A DNA stretch of 64,000 bases from Rhizorhabdus phycosphaerae (GTDB lineage: Bacteria; Pseudomonadota; Alphaproteobacteria; Sphingomonadales; Sphingomonadaceae): the NCBI RefSeq assembly GCF_011044255.1, contig NZ_CP049107.1, positions 4,263,795 to 4,327,794 of the forward strand, given 5' to 3'. Below, piece after piece: positions 26,356-36,502 of the stretch. Made by a program: the position numbers and the translations under genes. A model generated the notes under the pieces. It was not told the DNA's origin and did no database searches. It was given only the letters and a program-made list of their open reading frames with translations. Numbering within the stretch: the first letter of the stretch is position 1; each line of letters begins with the position of its first letter.

Positions 26356-27768
26356 TCAGTTCGAGAAGTACATGTCGAACTCGACCGGGCTCGGGGTCAT
26401 CTCCCAACGGGCGACTTCCGGCCATTTGAGCTCGATATAGGACTCGATCTGGTCCTCGGTGAACACGCCGCCCTTGGTGAGGAAGGCATGGTCGGCCTGC
26501 AGCGAGTTGAGCGCTTCGCGCAGCGAACCGCAGACGGTCGGAACCTGGGCGAGCTCTTCCGGCGGAAGATCGTACAGGTTCTTGTCCATCGCCTCGCCCG
26601 GATGGATCTTGTTCTCGATACCGTCGAGACCAGCCATCAGCAGCGCCGCATAGCAGAGATAGGGGTTGGCCATCGCGTCCGGGAAGCGGAACTCGACGCG
26701 CTTCGCCTTGGCACCGGTGCCATAGGGGATGCGGCACGAGGCCGAGCGGTTGCGCGCCGAGTAGGCGAGCAGCACCGGAGCTTCATAGCCCGGGACCAGA
26801 CGTTTGTAGCTGTTGGTCGTTGGGTTGGTGAAGGCGTTGAGCGCCTTGGCATGCTTGATCACGCCGCCAATGAAATACAGGCAGGTGTCCGACAGGCCGG
26901 CATAGCCGTTGCCGGCGAAAAGCGGCTGACCCTTATCCCAGATCGAGATGTGGGTGTGCATGCCCGAGCCGTTATCTTCCTTGATCGGCTTCGGCATGAA
27001 GGTGACGGTCTTGCCATAGGCCTGCGCGACCTGCCAGCAGACATACTTGTAGATCTGCATGCGGTCGGCGGTCTGGACGAGCGTGCCGAAGGTCAGGCCG
27101 AGCTCATGCTGAGCAGCGGCGACTTCATGGTGGTGCTTGTCGCAGGGCAGACCCATTTCGAGCATGGTCGACACCATCTCGGCGCGGATGTCCACGGCGC
27201 TGTCGACGGGAGCGACCGGGAAATAGCCGCCCTTGGCGCGCGGACGGTGGCCCAGATTGCCGCCTTCGAGCGCCTTGCCGGTGTTGGTCGGCAGCTCGAC
27301 ATCGTCCAGCTTGTAGTAGCTGGAGTTGTAGGTGGTATCGAACTGGACGTCGTCGAACATGAAGAACTCGGCTTCCGGTCCGACATAGACGGTGTCGCCG
27401 ACACCGATCGACTTCACATAGGCTTCGGCGCGCTTGGCGGTCGAACGCGGATCGCGGGTGTAGAGCTCACCGGTCGACGGTTCGACGATGTCGCACACCA
27501 GGATCAGCATCGGCGTGGCGGAGAAGGGGTCGGTCCAGACCGCGTCGAGGTCCGGCTTCAGGATCATGTCCGACTCGTTGATCGTCTTCCAGCCCTCGAT
27601 CGACGAACCGTCGAACATGAAGCCGTCGGTCAACTCGTCTTCACCGACGACGCCGGCGCACATGGTCAGGTGCTGCCACTTGCCCTTCGGATCGGTGAAA
27701 CGAAGATCGACCCACTCGATCTCCTGGTCCTTGATCATCTTGAGAACGTCAGCGGGCTTGTTCGCCAT
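26356..27768 (-). CDS. glnA: Glutamine synthetase, type I
   Basis: 470 residues, the normal length for GSI-beta. It makes glutamine from glutamate, ammonia and ATP as a dodecamer. Visible signatures include [10 protein letters not shown] near the N terminus, the metal-ligand Glu in [11 protein letters not shown], the ammonia-site loop, [10 protein letters not shown] and the late NRSASCRIP. Tyr399 in [10 protein letters not shown] is the adenylylation site, so regulation by GlnE and the PII protein encoded upstream is expected. It lies 80 bases after glnB in the same direction with a 16-base inverted repeat between. Confidence 0.98.
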   Translation of the reverse strand: MANKPADVLKMIKDQEIEWVDLRFTDPKGKWQHLTMCAGVVGEDELTDGFMFDGSSIEGWKTINESDMILKPDLDAVWTDPFSATPMLILVCDIVEPSTGELYTRDPRSTAKRAEAYVKSIGVGDTVYVGPEAEFFMFDDVQFDTTYNSSYYKLDDVELPTNTGKALEGGNLGHRPRAKGGYFPVAPVDSAVDIRAEMVSTMLEMGLPCDKHHHEVAAAQHELGLTFGTLVQTADRMQIYKYVCWQVAQAYGKTVTFMPKPIKEDNGSGMHTHISIWDKGQPLFAGNGYAGLSDTCLYFIGGVIKHAKALNAFTNPTTNSYKRLVPGYEAPVLLAYSARNRSASCRIPYGTGAKAKRVEFRFPDAMANPYLCYAALLMAGLDGIENKIHPGEAMDKNLYDLPPEELAQVPTVCGSLREALNSLQADHAFLTKGGVFTEDQIESYIELKWPEVARWEMTPSPVEFDMYFSN

Positions 27769-27807
27769 ATCCTTGCCTTCCCCGTGAGAAAATTCCGTGA
27801 ATGTATC

Positions 27808-27823
27808 GGGCGGTGTACCGCCC
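27808..27823. repeat. Inverted repeat between glnB and glnA
   Basis: GGGCGGTGTACCGCCC has 7-base arms around a GT centre and lies 40 bases before the glnA ATG on the minus strand. In RNA it would be a short hairpin. It may attenuate glnA, serve as an operator or mark a processing site. None of these is demonstrated. Confidence 0.4.
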
Positions 27824-27848
27824 CTGCTTTAAGTGCGAAGCCGGCGGA

Positions 27849-28208
<360 letters not shown>

Positions 28209-28285
28209 CTAGCGAAACTTCCATAAGCGTGCGGTCGCACGAGTCGCAAGGATGGAGGGTCTAGGCGCGACGATATTCTGCCGCG

Positions 28286-28304
28286 TTGCCGCAAAAGGCG
28301 GCAA
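28286..28304. promoter_or_regulatory. Inverted repeat upstream of glnB
   Basis: TTGCCGC-N5-GCGGCAA, perfect 7-base arms, lies about 100 bases before glnB and 82 bases after the map stop. It could be an operator in the glnB promoter or a weak terminator for map. No T run follows on either strand. Confidence 0.4.
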
Positions 28305-28385
28305 ATCCATGCGGTTTGACCAAAATTTAGGCAGGGGCTGTCCGAAAAGGCGGCGCGCAGCTTTGAGCGCGAATCGCTCTCGCGG

Positions 28386-29216
28386 TCAAAGATAGGGTGG
28401 CTGGTGCAGCCCCCGGGGGCTGGCCGTGAAGATCTCGCATCCATCCTCGGTGATGCCGATCGAATGCTCGAACTGCGCCGACAGCGAACGATCGCGCGTG
28501 ACCGCCGTCCAGCCGTCGTCGAGCAGTTTTACATCCGGCCGGCCGATATTGATCATCGGTTCGATCGTGAACAACATGCCGGGGCGAAGTTCCGGGCCCG
28601 TGCCGGGGCGGCCGACATGGACGACCTCGGGGGCGTCGTGGAAGACCCGGCCGAGACCGTGGCCGCAGAAGTCCCGGACGACGCCATAGCGATGCTTTTC
28701 GGCGTGGCGCTGAATCGCGTGGCCGATATCGCCGAGATGATTGCCGGGGCGGGCCTGTTCGATCCCGAGCATCAGGCACTCATAGGTGACTTCGACCAGC
28801 CTGCGCGCCTTGATGCCGACATCGCCGACCAGATACATGCGGCTGCTGTCGCCGTGCCAGCCGTCGAGCAGGGGCGTCACGTCGATATTGACGATGTCGC
28901 CGTCCTTCAGCGTTCGTTCGCCGGGGATGCCATGGCAAACCACATGGTTGATGCTGATGCAGCAGCTGTGGGTGTAACCGCGATAGTGCATTGTCGCTGG
29001 CACGGCCCCGCCGGCTATCGTCATGTCGTGGACGATACGGTCGAGCTCCTGCGTGCTCACGCCCGGAACGACATGCGGCACCAGCGCGTCGAGAATCTCG
29101 GCGGCGAGCCGCCCGGCGGCGCGCATGCCGGCAAATCCTTCGGGTCCATGGAGGCGGATCGCCCCCGTGCGCGGATGGCTGGTGCTCGTATCGTCGGCGA
29201 GAATATAGGTCGTCAT
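28386..29216 (-). CDS. map: Methionine aminopeptidase, type I
   Basis: 276 residues from the ATG giving MTTYILADDT. All five metal ligands of the pita-bread fold are visible: Asp in VNIDVTP, Asp in WHGDSSR, His in FCGHGLGR, Glu in FTIEPMI and Glu in AQFEHSIG. The substrate His lies in HYRGYTHSCC. It removes the initiator Met from nascent proteins. The length with a short N-terminal extension is usual for alphaproteobacteria. A longer in-frame reading to 29324 lacks support. It is divergent from the cinA-like gene. Confidence 0.96.
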   Translation of the reverse strand: MTTYILADDTSTSHPRTGAIRLHGPEGFAGMRAAGRLAAEILDALVPHVVPGVSTQELDRIVHDMTIAGGAVPATMHYRGYTHSCCISINHVVCHGIPGERTLKDGDIVNIDVTPLLDGWHGDSSRMYLVGDVGIKARRLVEVTYECLMLGIEQARPGNHLGDIGHAIQRHAEKHRYGVVRDFCGHGLGRVFHDAPEVVHVGRPGTGPELRPGMLFTIEPMINIGRPDVKLLDDGWTAVTRDRSLSAQFEHSIGITEDGCEIFTASPRGLHQPPYL

Positions 29217-29374
29217 CCCTGCTACATAGGACAAAATCGCGCACTTTACGAGCCTCGCGCCGGGGCTCGTCGCGCATTGCCTGGCGTCGTGCCCGAGATC
29301 GAGGGACGGGGCAAAGTCGGACATGCCCTGTCAGGCAGCTTTCCCGGCGGGGCGTCTCGCTCTATGGACGCGCC

Positions 29375-30151
29375 ATGAGCGAGAAAAACCCTGCACCCGC
29401 CGATCGCGTCTGGACCGCCGCCTTGCTGGTCATCGGTGACGAGATACTCTCCGGGCGGACGCAGGATCGCAATATCGCGCAGGTTGCGTCCTGGCTGAAC
29501 CTTCAGGGAATAAGGCTGGCCGAGGTTCGCGTGGTTGCCGACTCCATGGAGCTGATCGGCGAGGCCGTAACCCAGTTGAAGGCGCGCAACGACTATCTGT
29601 TCACGACAGGGGGAATCGGCCCGACGCATGACGACATCACCGTCGACGCCATCGCGGCGGCGCTGGGCGTGCCGGTCGTCGTGCATCCGCGCGCGCGCGC
29701 CGTGCTGGAAGAATATTATGCAAGCCGCGGCGGGCTGAACGATGCGCGTTTGCGCATGGCGCGGGTTCCCGAGGGTGCGGACCTGATCGAGAATCGCATG
29801 TCCGGCGCACCGGGCATCCGCATGGGCAGCATCTTCATCCTGGCCGGGGTGCCGCATATTGCGGGCATGATGCTCGAGGCGCTTTCGAACACGCTTGAGG
29901 GCGGCAAGCCGATGCTGTCGAAAACGGTCGGCTGCTGGGTCGCCGAAAGCGAGATCGCCGATTTCCTGGGGGCTGCCGAGAAGGCGCATCCCGGTGCACA
30001 GATCGGCAGCTATCCGTTCTTCCGCGAGGGCAAGGTCGGTGCCAATTTCGTGATCCGCTCAACCGAGCCGGCGATCCTCGATGCCTGCCTGGCCCAGGTC
30101 GTTCGCGGACTGGCGGACATGGGGCACGACCCCGTCCTCGACGGAATCTGA
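29375..30151 (+). CDS. CinA/MoaB-type molybdopterin-binding domain protein
   Basis: 258 residues covering the N-terminal MoCF-biosynthesis-like domain found in CinA. LLVIGDEILSGRTQDRN, LFTTGGIGPTHDDITVDA and the GAPGIRMGSIFILAGVP segment are characteristic. The C-terminal pyridine-nucleotide deamidase (PncC) domain of full CinA is absent, as in many alphaproteobacterial homologues. Some relatives act as ADP-ribose or FAD pyrophosphatases; the activity here is not resolved. ATG 29375 is the only start that fits family alignments; the preceding frame is non-coding in character. Confidence 0.88.
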   Translation: MSEKNPAPADRVWTAALLVIGDEILSGRTQDRNIAQVASWLNLQGIRLAEVRVVADSMELIGEAVTQLKARNDYLFTTGGIGPTHDDITVDAIAAALGVPVVVHPRARAVLEEYYASRGGLNDARLRMARVPEGADLIENRMSGAPGIRMGSIFILAGVPHIAGMMLEALSNTLEGGKPMLSKTVGCWVAESEIADFLGAAEKAHPGAQIGSYPFFREGKVGANFVIRSTEPAILDACLAQVVRGLADMGHDPVLDGI

Positions 30152-30157
30152 CCCTGC

Positions 30158-31399
30158 TCAGCTCGCCGCGGTAACGGGTTCGCGCTGAGCACGGTCCGAG
30201 GAGGCCAGTGCGAAGAACGCCGCGAAGGCGAAGCTCGCCGCGATCACGAATGCTGCGCCCGGGAAATGGAACGGCGCAGTCGGGCCGGTGAACCAGGCCA
30301 GTGCGGGGTTCAGCAACAGGGGCCCCGCGATCGAACCGACGGCGTTGAGACTGCCGATGAACCCCTGCATCTCGCCCTGCCGGTCGGCTGTGGTCTGGCG
30401 CGACATCAGGGCGGTTATCGACGGCTGGACCAGCGCCTGGAGCGCGGAGACGATGATCATGACCAGGCCGAACCAGGCCAGCGGCACCAGTGCGTAGCCG
30501 AAATAGCAGCTGCCGGCGACGACTGCGCCGATCATCGCAGTTCGCCGTTCGCCGAAGCGCTTGACCGCGCGACCCAATACGCCCTTCTGGACGGTGATCA
30601 TCGAAATGCCGGCCAGCGCCAGCGAAGCGCCGATCATCCCGTCCGACCAGCCATATTGGGCTATGGCAAAATAGGCCCAGGTCGCGGGATAGACCATCGA
30701 GGCGATGTTCCAGAGCAGCAATATGCCGGCGAGACTCAACACGCCGGGCAGGCTGCGCGCGGCGAGCAGCGCGCCCACGGGGTTGGCACGGGCGATGCTG
30801 AAGGGCCGGCGATTCTCCCGCGCCAGCGTTTCCGGGAAGAAGAAGGCGCCGAACAACAGATTGGCGGCCGAGCAGGCGGCGGCCGCATAGAAAGGCACGC
30901 TATGGCCGAACTCGCCGAGCAGGCCGCCGATCGCTGGGCCGATGATGAAGCCCAGGCCGAACGCTGCGCCGACAAGGCCGAACCGCCGTGCGCGGTCCTC
31001 GGGCGGGGTGATGTCGGCCAGTGCTGCAGTTGCGGGGCTGAACGAGGCTCCGAAAACCCCGGCCAGCAGCCGTCCCACGAACAGCCAGGCAAGGTTGGGC
31101 GCGAAGCCCATCAGCAGATAATCGACCGACAGGCCGGCCAGAGCGAGCAGGAGCACCGGCCGCCGTCCGAAACGATCGCCAAGATTGCCGGCGAGCGGGC
31201 CGCAGAGGAACTGCATGAGCGCATAGACCGTTGCCAGCCAGCCACCCATCCACGTCGCATCGTCGAGGGTCAGGTGGCCGACCTCCATGACGAGGCGCGG
31301 AAGGACCGGAATGACGATACCGAAGCCGATCGCGTCGATCAGGATGGTGACCACGATGAAAATCGTGGCATTGCCCCTGCCACGCGACGATACCGACAT
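30158..31399 (-). CDS. TetA-like MFS transporter
   Basis: 413 residues from the ATG giving MSVSSRGRGN. Twelve membrane segments are present. Helix 1 reads IVVTILIDAIGFGIVIPVLPRL and loop 2-3 carries GPLAGNLGDRFGRRPVLLLA (MFS motif A). These, with motif C-like GPAIGGLLGEFG, place it in the DHA1 family near TetA(class A-type) pumps. Chromosomal relatives are often annotated as tetracycline efflux without resistance evidence. It ends 6 bases from the convergent cinA-like gene. Confidence 0.88.
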   Translation of the reverse strand: MSVSSRGRGNATIFIVVTILIDAIGFGIVIPVLPRLVMEVGHLTLDDATWMGGWLATVYALMQFLCGPLAGNLGDRFGRRPVLLLALAGLSVDYLLMGFAPNLAWLFVGRLLAGVFGASFSPATAALADITPPEDRARRFGLVGAAFGLGFIIGPAIGGLLGEFGHSVPFYAAAACSAANLLFGAFFFPETLARENRRPFSIARANPVGALLAARSLPGVLSLAGILLLWNIASMVYPATWAYFAIAQYGWSDGMIGASLALAGISMITVQKGVLGRAVKRFGERRTAMIGAVVAGSCYFGYALVPLAWFGLVMIIVSALQALVQPSITALMSRQTTADRQGEMQGFIGSLNAVGSIAGPLLLNPALAWFTGPTAPFHFPGAAFVIAASFAFAAFFALASSDRAQREPVTAAS

Positions 31400-31599
31400 G
31401 CTTTCCCCGCTTCTCGCCAGCCGTGTGAGCCAGCTTCCCCTGCAGCATGACCCTATCCCGAGGGACATGAACAGCGGCAATGCATGGACGTCCGACCACC
31501 GACTATTGCCTTCACGTCCACATTGCCGTTCCATAGCCGAAAGACAAGGATGACGGGACCGCGCTGCGCATCCATCATCCCTCCAGCAAGGAGAGCCGC

Positions 31600-32007
31600 A
31601 TGACCCGTATAGCCCTGTCCTACTTCGCAACGCTCATCGTGTTCGCGATCGTGGATTTCGTCTGGCTGAAATATTCGGTCGACATATTGTATCGCCCGAT
31701 CATCGGGTCGATCCTGGCGCCCGAACCGCGCATGGCGCCCGCGATCATCTTCTACGCCCTCTACATTGCCGGCCTCGTCTATTTCGCGGTGACTCCGGCC
31801 CTGGCCGCCGGCCAGTGGCAGACCGCCGCGATCCAGGGTGCGCTGTTCGGTTTCTTCGCCTATGCGACCTACGACCTGACCAATCAGGCGACACTGGTCG
31901 TCTGGTCGTCGAAGATCACGATTGCCGACATGATCTGGGGCTCCTTCGTCTCGGCGGTCGGCTCGACCGGCGGCTATCTGGTCACAAAGGCGATTTTGAA
32001 GGGGTGA
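31600..32007 (+). CDS. DUF2177 family membrane protein
   Basis: 135 residues with four hydrophobic helices. The opening FATLIVFAIVDFVWLKY and the FFAYATYDLTNQATLVVWS block are characteristic of DUF2177. The biochemical role is not established. In other proteobacteria this family sits beside the DUF1295, CFA-synthase-like, FAD oxidoreductase and DUF1365 genes, as here. A part in lipid modification or envelope stress is therefore inferred from context. GGAGAG precedes the ATG. Confidence 0.9.
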   Translation: MTRIALSYFATLIVFAIVDFVWLKYSVDILYRPIIGSILAPEPRMAPAIIFYALYIAGLVYFAVTPALAAGQWQTAAIQGALFGFFAYATYDLTNQATLVVWSSKITIADMIWGSFVSAVGSTGGYLVTKAILKG

Positions 32008-32011
32008 CCGG

Positions 32012-32359
32012 ATGAAGGTGGAGGGCGGCTGCCATTGTGGCCTCGTGCGGTACGAGGCCGAGATCGGGGAGGGGCCGTATGAGATACTCGACTGCAACTG
32101 CTCGATCTGCTCGATGAGCGGCTACCTCCACCTCATCATCCCCGACAACCGCTTCCGCTTGCTGGAGGGCCAGCGGGACAGCACGACCTATCGGTTCGGA
32201 TCGGGCAAGGCGCGGCACATCTTCTGCTCCCAATGTGGAATCAAGAGCTTCTATCGTCCGCGCTCGCATCCCGATGGCATCAGTCTCAATCTGCACTGCA
32301 TCGACGACTGGCGGGACCTGCCCGTCGAGATCAGACAGTTTGACGGTCGGAGCGTTTAG
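32012..32359 (+). CDS. GFA (glutathione-dependent formaldehyde-activating) family protein
   Basis: 115 residues. The zinc-binding pattern of the GFA/CENP-V fold is complete: GGCHCGLVRYE, DCNCSICS and CSQCGIKSFYRPRS. Family members bind structural zinc, and some react with glutathione-formaldehyde adducts or other small electrophiles. The reaction of this one is unknown. It follows DUF2177 by 4 bases, so the two are probably cotranscribed. It is convergent with the methyltransferase gene. Confidence 0.92.
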   Translation: MKVEGGCHCGLVRYEAEIGEGPYEILDCNCSICSMSGYLHLIIPDNRFRLLEGQRDSTTYRFGSGKARHIFCSQCGIKSFYRPRSHPDGISLNLHCIDDWRDLPVEIRQFDGRSV

Positions 32360-32365
32360 CCGCTG

Positions 32366-33391
32366 TCAGACCGAGGGTTTCAGCCGGTAATGGCTCACCG
32401 CCCAGGGGCGACCGCGATCGAAACCGAACAGGCCGGCGGTGGCAAGGAAGAACAGGCGCCAGCGCCGTTCCCATAGCTTTGCGTCAGCGCCATAGGTCTG
32501 ACGGAAGATCTCGGCGATGGCCGGCTGGTTGGCGTCGAACCGCGCGAGCCAGTCGAAGGCGGTCCGCGCATAATGTTCGCCGTTCCAGCGCCATTCCTCC
32601 TCGACCGTGAACAGGTCGGGGAAATGCCGGATCAGCCCGTGGCTGGGCATGATCCCTCCGGTGAAGAAATGCTGCGCGATCCAGTCGGCCTTGTCGGCAT
32701 GGTCGAAGCGGTAGCTCGCCCGATCATGGGTGAAGATGTGGATGAACAAATAGCCGTCAGGCTTCAACCAGCCCTTCACCTTGGTCAGCAGCGCGCGCCA
32801 GTTCGACATATGCTCGAACATCTCCACCGACACGACACGGTCGAAGCGATGATCGGCCTGGAAGTCGTTCATGTCGCAGGTGATGACCGTCAGGTTGGTC
32901 GAACCCTGCGCGCGGGCGAGCTTCTCGATATGCTCGCGCTGCGAATGGGAATTGGAAACAGCGGTGATCCGCGCGCCCGGATAGCGCGCGGCCATGTAGA
33001 GGCTCAGCGACCCCCAGCCGCAGCCCAGTTCCAATATTTCCTGCCCGTCGGCCAGCCCCGCATGCTCCACCGTCTGCGCGAGCGCGGCTTCCTCGGCCTC
33101 GCCGATCGTGCTCCCGGGACGCTCATAATAGCAGCAGCTATATTTGCGGCGCGGGCCGAGGCAGAGGTCGAAGAAGGAGGCGGGAACCTCATAATGTTGG
33201 GCGTTCGCGTCATCGGTGTGAATCGCGATCGGGAAGCTGTCCATGTCGCGCGCGAAGGCCGCCTCGACATCGGGCTGTACTGCCAACTTGCGCGCGGTAC
33301 GGCCGACCAGGAAGCGGACGCCCGCCAGGGTCACGGCGTCTGGGAGCGGCAGCCGTTCGACGGCTGCGGTGGCGGCGGCGATGATGTCCAT
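32366..33391 (-). CDS. Cyclopropane-fatty-acid-synthase-like SAM methyltransferase
   Basis: 341 residues. The SAM-binding motif EILELGCGWGSLSLYMA and the downstream DMNDF and VVSVEMFEHM segments are those of the CFA synthase/mycolic acid methyltransferase family. NAQHYEVPASFFDLCLGPRRKYSCCYY corresponds to the acyl-site N-terminal region. The protein is shorter than E. coli Cfa because it lacks the long N-terminal domain. It would methylate an unsaturated lipid acyl chain. It overlaps the DUF1295 stop by one base, so the two are translationally coupled. Confidence 0.9.
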   Translation of the reverse strand: MDIIAAATAAVERLPLPDAVTLAGVRFLVGRTARKLAVQPDVEAAFARDMDSFPIAIHTDDANAQHYEVPASFFDLCLGPRRKYSCCYYERPGSTIGEAEEAALAQTVEHAGLADGQEILELGCGWGSLSLYMAARYPGARITAVSNSHSQREHIEKLARAQGSTNLTVITCDMNDFQADHRFDRVVSVEMFEHMSNWRALLTKVKGWLKPDGYLFIHIFTHDRASYRFDHADKADWIAQHFFTGGIMPSHGLIRHFPDLFTVEEEWRWNGEHYARTAFDWLARFDANQPAIAEIFRQTYGADAKLWERRWRLFFLATAGLFGFDRGRPWAVSHYRLKPSV

Positions 33392-34194
33392 CAGTTTTTC
33401 CTGGGCGGTAGGGGGAAGAAGGCGCTGGTGCGCGCCATATAGGATCTGAAGGCGTCGCCCCGGCTCTTCAGCATATGCTGCTCGAGCAGGGGGATGCCGG
33501 ACACATGGACCAGCAGCCAGTACATCAGCAGCGGTCCGATGACGGCCAGATAACCGGGCCACCACCCGCCGCCGAGATCGATGGCGATGACCGGATAGGC
33601 GACCCAGCCAAGCCACTCGAAGAAATAATTGGGATGACGCGACCAGGCCCAGAGGCCCTTGTCGCAGACCTTGCCCTTGTTGTCGGGGTTCCTGGCGAAG
33701 GCGCGCAACTGGCGATCGGCAATCCCTTCCCCGACCACCGAGACGACCAGAAGGGCCAGGCCGATCCAGTCGGCGATCGAGAGTGCCGGACCGGGCCGGT
33801 GGGCGGCTGCGAAGACGGTGACGACGAGGCCGACGCCGCACAGCGCCTGAATCTGGAGGAAGAGGAACAGGCGGGGCTGGAAGCTGTCGCCCCACTCACG
33901 GCGGAACTCGGCGTAGCGCGGATCCTCGCTCTTGGCTTCGGCGGTGCGGGCAAGGATGTGAAAACCCAGTCGGAGAGACCAGAAGCCGACGAGGCCTGCG
34001 ACCAGCCAGACCCGCGCCAGCGGAGCATCGCTGCTTGTCATCAGCGCGACGATCAGCCCCCCGATTCCTATTGCGAAGGACCAGAATACGTCGGCCCAGC
34101 CCGACTGGTGCGTGGCCTTCTGCACGGCCCAGGCGGAGGCCATCATTGCGGAGAGTACGGCCGACGCGACCAGGATGCTGACGATCGGATTCAA
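33391..34194 (-). CDS. DUF1295 (steroid 5-alpha-reductase-like) membrane protein
   Basis: 267 residues from TTG 34194, chosen because GGGGGA lies 8 bases upstream and the first helix starts three residues later. ATG 34230 would add 12 residues without a ribosome-binding site. There are six to seven hydrophobic helices. The C-terminal half has RNPDNKGKVCDKGLWAWSRHPNYFFEWLGW, the NADPH-binding region of 5-alpha-reductase/isoprenylcysteine-methyltransferase-like proteins. A reductase acting on a membrane lipid is plausible. It is coupled to the CFA-like methyltransferase. Confidence 0.88.
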   Translation of the reverse strand: MNPIVSILVASAVLSAMMASAWAVQKATHQSGWADVFWSFAIGIGGLIVALMTSSDAPLARVWLVAGLVGFWSLRLGFHILARTAEAKSEDPRYAEFRREWGDSFQPRLFLFLQIQALCGVGLVVTVFAAAHRPGPALSIADWIGLALLVVSVVGEGIADRQLRAFARNPDNKGKVCDKGLWAWSRHPNYFFEWLGWVAYPVIAIDLGGGWWPGYLAVIGPLLMYWLLVHVSGIPLLEQHMLKSRGDAFRSYMARTSAFFPLPPRKN

Positions 34195-34382
34195 GAAATC
34201 ATTCCCCCAGGTCGGTCTTCCTAATCCCATACGGGGAAAGCCGCCAAGCTGTTGCACGAAAATTCGCATTGCGCTTTGCCGGCGCCGGGGTAGCAGTCCG
34301 CTTGGGGCGGGGCGCAACCTGATCGCTCGTGCGGCCGTAACTGGCGACGGGCAAAGGGCGTTGGGTAAAGGGTAGTGGGAGC

Positions 34383-35729
34383 ATGACGAATTTCCGCAGG
34401 GGGCAGCGCATTGCTGTCATCGGCAGCGGTATCACGGGGCTTTCGGCCGCCTGGCTGCTGTCCAGGCAAAACGACGTGGTGTTGTACGAGGCGGAGAAGC
34501 GTCTTGGCGGGCATACGCGCACGGTCGATGTCGACACCGGCGCGGGGGGCGTGCTGGGCGTAGACACCGGGTTCATCGTGTTCAACGAGCGGACCTACCC
34601 CAATCTGATCGCGATGTTCGAGCATCTCGGCGTGCCGACCCGTGTGACCGACATGAGTTTCGCCGTGTCGCTCGACGACGGAAAGCTCGAATATGCGGCT
34701 GGCGATCGCCTGTGGCAGCTCTTTGCCCAGCCTTCCAACATCGTGTCGCCGCGCTTCTGGTCGATGCTGCGCAATCTGGTGCGCTTCTATCGGGAAATGG
34801 GCGCACGGACCGAGGACTTTGGCAGCCTGACGCTCGGCCAGCTGCTCGAGCGGGGCGGCTATGGCGTCGCATTCCGCGACGACCATCTTCTGCCGATGGC
34901 GGCAGCGATCTGGTCGGCGCCCGCGCAATTGCTGCTGGACTATCCCGCGGAAGCCTTCGTCCGCTTCTGCAACAATCACGGCCTGCTCGATCTGGGCAAG
35001 CGGCCGAAATGGCGCACCGTCGTCGGCGGCAGCAAGACCTATGTCGATCGTCTTATCGCCGGTTTCCGGGGCGAGGTGCGGCTGGCGACTCCCGTCGCGA
35101 AAGTCGAGCGCAGGGCGGGCCAGGTTACGATCACCGATCATGCGGGCAATCCCGACCGGTTCGACGAGGTCGTGATCGCGTCGCATGCCGATCAGGCGCT
35201 CGCGATGCTCGCCGACCCGAGCCCGCAGGAGCGGGAGGTGCTCGGCGCCTTTCGCTACAGCAGCAATGAGGTGGTCCTCCATCAGGACAAGGCGCTCCTG
35301 CCGAAGCGTCGCATGCTCTGGGGGGCGTGGAATTATTTCGGCCGGCGTGACGGCGTGGGCGGAACCAGCGACCTGTGCGTCAGCTACTGGATGAACCGAC
35401 TGCAGGGCTATGACACGCGCGACCCGCTCGTCGTGACCTTGAACCCCAATCGGCCGATCGATCCGGCGCGCAAGATCAGCCGCACCCTGTTCGATCACCC
35501 GATCTTCGACAGCGCCGCGCTTGATGCGCAGCGCCGGATCTGGGCGATCCAGGGCCAGCGCAACAGCTTCTACTGCGGCGCCCATCTGGGGGCCGGCTTC
35601 CACGAGGACGGTCTTCAGGCGGGCCTCGCTGTCGCCGAGATGCTCGGGGCGCAGCGCCCCTGGTCGGTCGAGGATCCGAACGGTCGGCTGTCGATGGACC
35701 TGGCGCCCGCGCGGGAGGCGGCGGAGTGA
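34383..35729 (+). CDS. FAD-dependent oxidoreductase (amine-oxidase-like)
   Basis: 448 residues. The N-terminal dinucleotide fold is RIAVIGSGITGLSAAWLL, followed by YEAEKRLGGHTRT, the FAD ribose-binding continuation typical of flavin amine oxidases and carotenoid desaturase-like proteins. DTGFIVFNERTYPNL is also typical. In gene clusters with DUF1365 and CFA-like methyltransferases this family is linked to fatty-acyl desaturation. The substrate here is inferred, not shown. The 3' end overlaps the DUF1365 start by 4 bases (GTGA). Confidence 0.9.
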   Translation: MTNFRRGQRIAVIGSGITGLSAAWLLSRQNDVVLYEAEKRLGGHTRTVDVDTGAGGVLGVDTGFIVFNERTYPNLIAMFEHLGVPTRVTDMSFAVSLDDGKLEYAAGDRLWQLFAQPSNIVSPRFWSMLRNLVRFYREMGARTEDFGSLTLGQLLERGGYGVAFRDDHLLPMAAAIWSAPAQLLLDYPAEAFVRFCNNHGLLDLGKRPKWRTVVGGSKTYVDRLIAGFRGEVRLATPVAKVERRAGQVTITDHAGNPDRFDEVVIASHADQALAMLADPSPQEREVLGAFRYSSNEVVLHQDKALLPKRRMLWGAWNYFGRRDGVGGTSDLCVSYWMNRLQGYDTRDPLVVTLNPNRPIDPARKISRTLFDHPIFDSAALDAQRRIWAIQGQRNSFYCGAHLGAGFHEDGLQAGLAVAEMLGAQRPWSVEDPNGRLSMDLAPAREAAE

Positions 35730-36502
35730 AATCCGCGCTCTACGCGGGAGAGGTGTTTCACCGACGCTATCGTCCACGCGTCCATCAATTGCGCTACAAG
35801 CTGTTTCAATGCCTGTTCGACCTCGACGAGATCGAGCGGATCGACCGTGAGTGCCGCTTCTTCTCGCACAACCGATGGAATCTCTTCTCCTTCCACGACC
35901 GGGACTATGCCGACCGGTCCGGGCGTCCGTTGCGGCCGCAGGTCGAGGCGCTGATGCGGCAGGCCGGGCAGGAACCCGACGGTGGCGCCATCCGTTTGCT
36001 CACGATGCCGCGCATGTTGGGTCACGTCTTCAATCCGTTGAGTGTCTGGTTCTGCCACCGGCGGGATGGAACTCTGTCGACGATGATCTACGAGGTCACC
36101 AACACTTTCAAGGAACGGCATAGCTATGTCATTCCAGTCGCGGGCGACGAAGGTCAAAGCGGGCTGGTCCGGCAATCTTGCGAAAAGGCCTTTTACGTGT
36201 CTCCGTTCATGGATCTCGACATGCGCTACGACTTCACCGTCGAGCCGCCGATGGAGAAAACCCGCGTCGTCGTGGCGGGCGGAGACTCCGATGGGCCGCT
36301 GATCGTTGCGGCCTTTCAGGCCCGCCGACGCGAGCTGAGCGACCGCACTCTGGTCGGTGCCTTCCTGCGGCATCCCCTGCTGACGCTCAAGGTGGTAGCA
36401 GGTATCCATGTCGAGGCACTGTGGCTGTTCCTCAAGCGGATCGGCGTTCGCCGCCACGTAGCGACATCGGGCGACGGCGTGTCGATCGTGGTGGCTGCAT
36501 GA
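35726..36502 (+). CDS. DUF1365 family protein
   Basis: 258 residues starting at GTG 35726 inside the preceding stop. The segments RVHQLRYKLFQCLFDLDE, RLLTMPRMLGHVFNPLSVWFCH and CEKAFYVSPFMDLDMRYDF are diagnostic of DUF1365. No membrane helix is obvious. The family nearly always accompanies the upstream FAD oxidoreductase, which suggests they act on the same lipid substrate. Its catalytic role is unknown. The stop overlaps the next ATG (ATGA), continuing a tightly coupled operon. Confidence 0.92.
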   Translation: MKSALYAGEVFHRRYRPRVHQLRYKLFQCLFDLDEIERIDRECRFFSHNRWNLFSFHDRDYADRSGRPLRPQVEALMRQAGQEPDGGAIRLLTMPRMLGHVFNPLSVWFCHRRDGTLSTMIYEVTNTFKERHSYVIPVAGDEGQSGLVRQSCEKAFYVSPFMDLDMRYDFTVEPPMEKTRVVVAGGDSDGPLIVAAFQARRRELSDRTLVGAFLRHPLLTLKVVAGIHVEALWLFLKRIGVRRHVATSGDGVSIVVAA